Source: Chloroflexota bacterium
GTDB lineage: Bacteria > Chloroflexota > Dehalococcoidia > Lucifugimonadales > UBA3495
Direction: 5' to 3'
Assembly: GCA_022562335.1 (NCBI GenBank)
Contig: JADFPM010000029.1
Span: 1-16,118 of the forward strand
DNA length: 16,118 nt
Under the pieces are notes generated by a model that ran no database searches, had not been told where the DNA came from, and saw only the letters and a list, made by a program, of their open reading frames with translations. This document shows positions 13,698 to 16,118 of the stretch, in pieces. Each line of letters starts with the position of its first letter. The stretch's first letter is position 1. A program made the position numbers and the translations under genes.

Positions 13698-15061
13698 TAG
13701 CCCGCCGCACCCAATTTTGATGTCTCACTCTCATAAACCATGCGGCCGTCCACGAAGGTGGCCACCACTTGTCCTTTCAACGTGACGCCGGCCAACGGTG
13801 TGTTCTTGCCCTGGGAAAGGAACTCCTGGGGATTCACCACCCATTCCCGGTCCGGGTCGAAGAGAACGACATCGGCCGGTGTCCCGATGTCCAGGCTGGC
13901 AAAACCGTCGAAGGCGGACCCCAACACACTGGCTGGACCAACGGTCCACCGGTGGACCAGATCGGGCAGACTCAGCAGACCTTGATGGACCATCTGTAAG
14001 GTAGAGCCCAGTGCCGTCTCCAAAACGCTGATGCCGAAGGCCGCTTCCTGGTAGGTGCATTGTTTGCTGGTGGCGTCGTGGGGCGCGTGGTCGGTGGCGA
14101 TGCAGTCGATGACACCCTCGGCCAGCGCCTGGACCAGGGCATCCACATCCCGCTGGGTGCGCAGGGGCGGGTACACCTTGGTGGAAGTATCGTAGGAAAG
14201 CGGGCCCGCCGCATCGGCATCCATTCCGTTGCCGCCCAGGACCCATTGGTCCGTGATGGTCAGGTGGTGCGGGCAGACCTCGGCCGTGACGCGCAATCCC
14301 CGCTCTTTGGCCTGGCGCAACAGGGGGACCGAGCCGGCAGTGCTCACGTGGGCGATGTGCAACCGGCCCCCGGTGAGCTCGGCCAGGGAGATATCCCGGG
14401 CGATCATAGCTTCTTCCGCCGCCGCCGGAATGCCGTCCAAACCCAATCTGCTGGCCACGGCCCCCTCGGCCATCACGCCGTTGCGAGACAGGGCTATATC
14501 CTGGCAATGGTTGGTGATCGGCAGGCCCAGATCCAAGCTATAGGCCAGGGCTAAACGCATCAAGTTAGCGTCGTAAACCGGGTCTCCGTCGTCGCTAAAG
14601 GCCACCGCCCCCGCGGACGCCAGTTCCTCCATATCGGCGAGTTCACGGCCCAGGCGGCCTTTGCTCACGCAGGCGATGGGGAACACCCGCACCGCGGCCT
14701 CCGCCTGGGACCGGAAGCGGAGGAAGTCGACCACGGCGGCGTTGTCGACGGGCGGGTCGGTGTTGGGCATGGCGCAGATGGAGGTGAATCCCCCCTTGGC
14801 CGCCGCCCGAGTCCCCGAGGCGATGGTCTCTTTAAACTCGAATCCCGGCTCTCTGAGATGGCAGTGCAGGTCTATAAAGCCGGGGCAGGCCACCAGACCC
14901 GTAGCGTCAACCGTCCGGCAACCGTCGGGAAGGCCATCTTGAGAAATCGGGCCGACGGCGGCGATCATTCCGTCGACGACCAGGATGTCCCCCACCTGGT
15001 CCAAACCGGAAGAGGCGTCGATGATGCGGGGGCCCTTGATCAAAATCGGACTCGATTGCAT
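13697..15061 (-). CDS. pyrC: Dihydroorotase, class I
   Basis: Cyclises carbamoyl aspartate to dihydroorotate. The 454-residue amidohydrolase shows the class I zinc and substrate residues: His66 and His68 with Arg70 in DLHCHLREPG, Asn100 in MPNTDPP, the metal-bridging Asp in FSDDG (157/158), His185 in NHCQD, His238 in IAHVSTA and the catalytic Asp324 in ATDHAPH. All needed residues are present, so it should be active and not one of the inactive PyrC-like partners of ATCase. Between PHHL and PPLR there is a stretch longer by about ten residues (272 to 292) than in well-known class I enzymes, and the motif reads KVYPPLR where KVNPPLR is common. The ATG at 15061 directly follows the pyrB TGA, with GGAG eight bases upstream. 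Confidence 0.96.
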   Translation of the reverse strand: MQSSPILIKGPRIIDASSGLDQVGDILVVDGMIAAVGPISQDGLPDGCRTVDATGLVACPGFIDLHCHLREPGFEFKETIASGTRAAAKGGFTSICAMPNTDPPVDNAAVVDFLRFRSQAEAAVRVFPIACVSKGRLGRELADMEELASAGAVAFSDDGDPVYDANLMRLALAYSLDLGLPITNHCQDIALSRNGVMAEGAVASRLGLDGIPAAAEEAMIARDISLAELTGGRLHIAHVSTAGSVPLLRQAKERGLRVTAEVCPHHLTITDQWVLGGNGMDADAAGPLSYDTSTKVYPPLRTQRDVDALVQALAEGVIDCIATDHAPHDATSKQCTYQEAAFGISVLETALGSTLQMVHQGLLSLPDLVHRWTVGPASVLGSAFDGFASLDIGTPADVVLFDPDREWVVNPQEFLSQGKNTPLAGVTLKGQVVATFVDGRMVYESETSKLGAAG

Positions 15062-16099
15062 TCATCTGCTCCGGTTGGCGATCTGGTAAAGCAGGGCCAT
15101 TCGCACGGCCACGCCGCTGGTGACCTGCTCTTCGATCACCGAGCTTCCCCCGTGGGCGATGCTTGAGCTGATCTCGATCCCTTCGTTCATGGGGCCGGGA
15201 TGCATCACCAGCGCACCGGGTTTAGCCTTCTTCAAGCGGTCTTCGGTGACCTGCCAGCGGCGGATATACTCCCGCACGCTGGGCAAGAACCCGCCGTGCT
15301 GGCGCTCGGATTGCAGGCGCAGGGCCATCACCACGTCGGCGTCCTGAATGGCCCGGTCCAGGTCGGTGTCCATCTTCACCGAGGCAAGCTCCGGGGGAAC
15401 CTGACCGCCATCTCCGCCCAGCAGGTCCAGGGGCAGCAATGTGTTGGGGCCGCAGAGGACCACTTGGGCTCCCATCTTGGCGAATCCCCATATGCCGGAG
15501 CGGGCCACCCTGCTGTGCAGCACGTCGCCCACTATGACTATTTTCAGGCCTTCCAGCGCGCCCAGCTTTTCGCGGACGGTGAACAGGTCCAGCAAAGCCT
15601 GGGTGGGATGGGCGTGCATCCCGTCTCCGGCGTTGATGATCCCGACCCGGTCCAGGTGCCGCGCCAGCAGATAGGGAGCGCCCGAGTGGGGATGGCGTAT
15701 CACGATGGTATCTACACCCATGGCCTGGATGGTCAGGGCCGTGTTCAGCAGCGATTCCCCCTTTTCCACGCTGCTGCCGGAGGTTGACATGTTGATCACG
15801 TCGGCGCTGAGGACCTTCCCCGCTTCTTCAAAGGATATCCGAGTGCGGGTACTGGCTTCGTAGAACAGCGTGACGATCACCCGCCCGCGCAGCGCGGGGA
15901 CCTTTTTTATATCGCGGCCCAGGACCTCGGCCATGCCCTTGGCAGAGTCCAACACGGCGCTTATCTCGGATCTGGAGAAATCGTCCAGGTCCAGCACGTG
16001 GCGCCGTTCCGGCACGGCGGCGGCATTCAAGCCGGCCTCGGCGCCGGCGGTCTCAATCCCGATTTCGATCTGATTTTCGATGGCGTTGGGCAGCGTCAT
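15062..16099 (-). CDS. pyrB: Aspartate carbamoyltransferase, catalytic subunit
   Basis: Joins carbamoyl phosphate to aspartate, the committed step of pyrimidine synthesis. The 345-residue protein has the carbamoyl phosphate loop YEASTRTRISFE (Ser83 to Arg87), the SSVEKGES loop with Lys113, RHPHSGAP, HPTQALLD, GDVLHSRVARS and the aspartate-binding HPGPMNEGIE. About 33 residues precede the usual family start (RHVLDLDDFSRSE), giving an N-terminal extension rich in Ala, Glu and Ile. The ATG at 16099 has GAGG eight bases upstream and is kept because no other good start is seen. No pyrI regulatory subunit gene is in the window. It is the first operon gene visible; only 19 bases remain upstream, so whether pyrR or a leader lies there cannot be seen. 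Confidence 0.96.
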   Translation of the reverse strand: MTLPNAIENQIEIGIETAGAEAGLNAAAVPERRHVLDLDDFSRSEISAVLDSAKGMAEVLGRDIKKVPALRGRVIVTLFYEASTRTRISFEEAGKVLSADVINMSTSGSSVEKGESLLNTALTIQAMGVDTIVIRHPHSGAPYLLARHLDRVGIINAGDGMHAHPTQALLDLFTVREKLGALEGLKIVIVGDVLHSRVARSGIWGFAKMGAQVVLCGPNTLLPLDLLGGDGGQVPPELASVKMDTDLDRAIQDADVVMALRLQSERQHGGFLPSVREYIRRWQVTEDRLKKAKPGALVMHPGPMNEGIEISSSIAHGGSSVIEEQVTSGVAVRMALLYQIANRSR

Positions 16100-16118
16100 G
16101 CGTTTCGCCTCGGGTTCC

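Overview
The window is a compact, GC-rich bacterial chromosome segment centred on de novo pyrimidine (UMP) synthesis. The organism is most likely a Chloroflexota bacterium of the Dehalococcoidia/SAR202 type. That assignment is an inference from the pyrB-pyrC-carA-carB order, a type 2 PyrF, a DUF951 protein and the general style of the accessory proteins; there is no rRNA or other marker to prove it.

Layout. From about 190 to 2863 four genes point left: a VOC (glyoxalase-fold) protein, a small Cys-containing protein with no recognised family, an endonuclease III-related glycosylase and sfsA. A 257-base divergent spacer follows, with a 19-bp tandem repeat (3.9 copies) lying right against a consensus -10 box. 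It leads into a rightward cluster of pyrF, a DUF951 gene and an MFS transporter, whose reading frames overlap end to start. Next, a leftward LysR regulator faces away from a 7Fe-type ferredoxin across an AT-rich spacer holding overlapping divergent promoter elements and a textbook intrinsic-terminator hairpin. A 459-base AT-rich, structure-rich gap precedes an ornithine cyclodeaminase/mu-crystallin family enzyme. The right half (8421 to 16099) is a leftward pyrimidine operon transcribed in the order pyrB, pyrC, carA, a small uncharacterised gene, carB.

How the genes work together. CarA and CarB make carbamoyl phosphate, PyrB condenses it with aspartate, PyrC closes the ring to dihydroorotate, and PyrF performs the last step (OMP to UMP). 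pyrD, pyrE and a pyrR regulator are not in the window. pyrB/pyrC/carA are tightly coupled (0-base gap and 1-base overlap), but carA and carB are separated by about 800 bases holding an extra gene with its own strong ribosome binding site.

The observations I would look at first are: carB appears to start at a non-standard ATC codon with a well-placed Shine-Dalgarno sequence; the uncharacterised gene between carA and carB; the palindrome-bearing tandem repeat beside the pyrF promoter; the shared lysR/ferredoxin control region; and the endonuclease III relative whose usual catalytic lysine is glutamate. I see no convincing mobile element, CRISPR array, tRNA or rRNA, and no clearly new multi-gene system.
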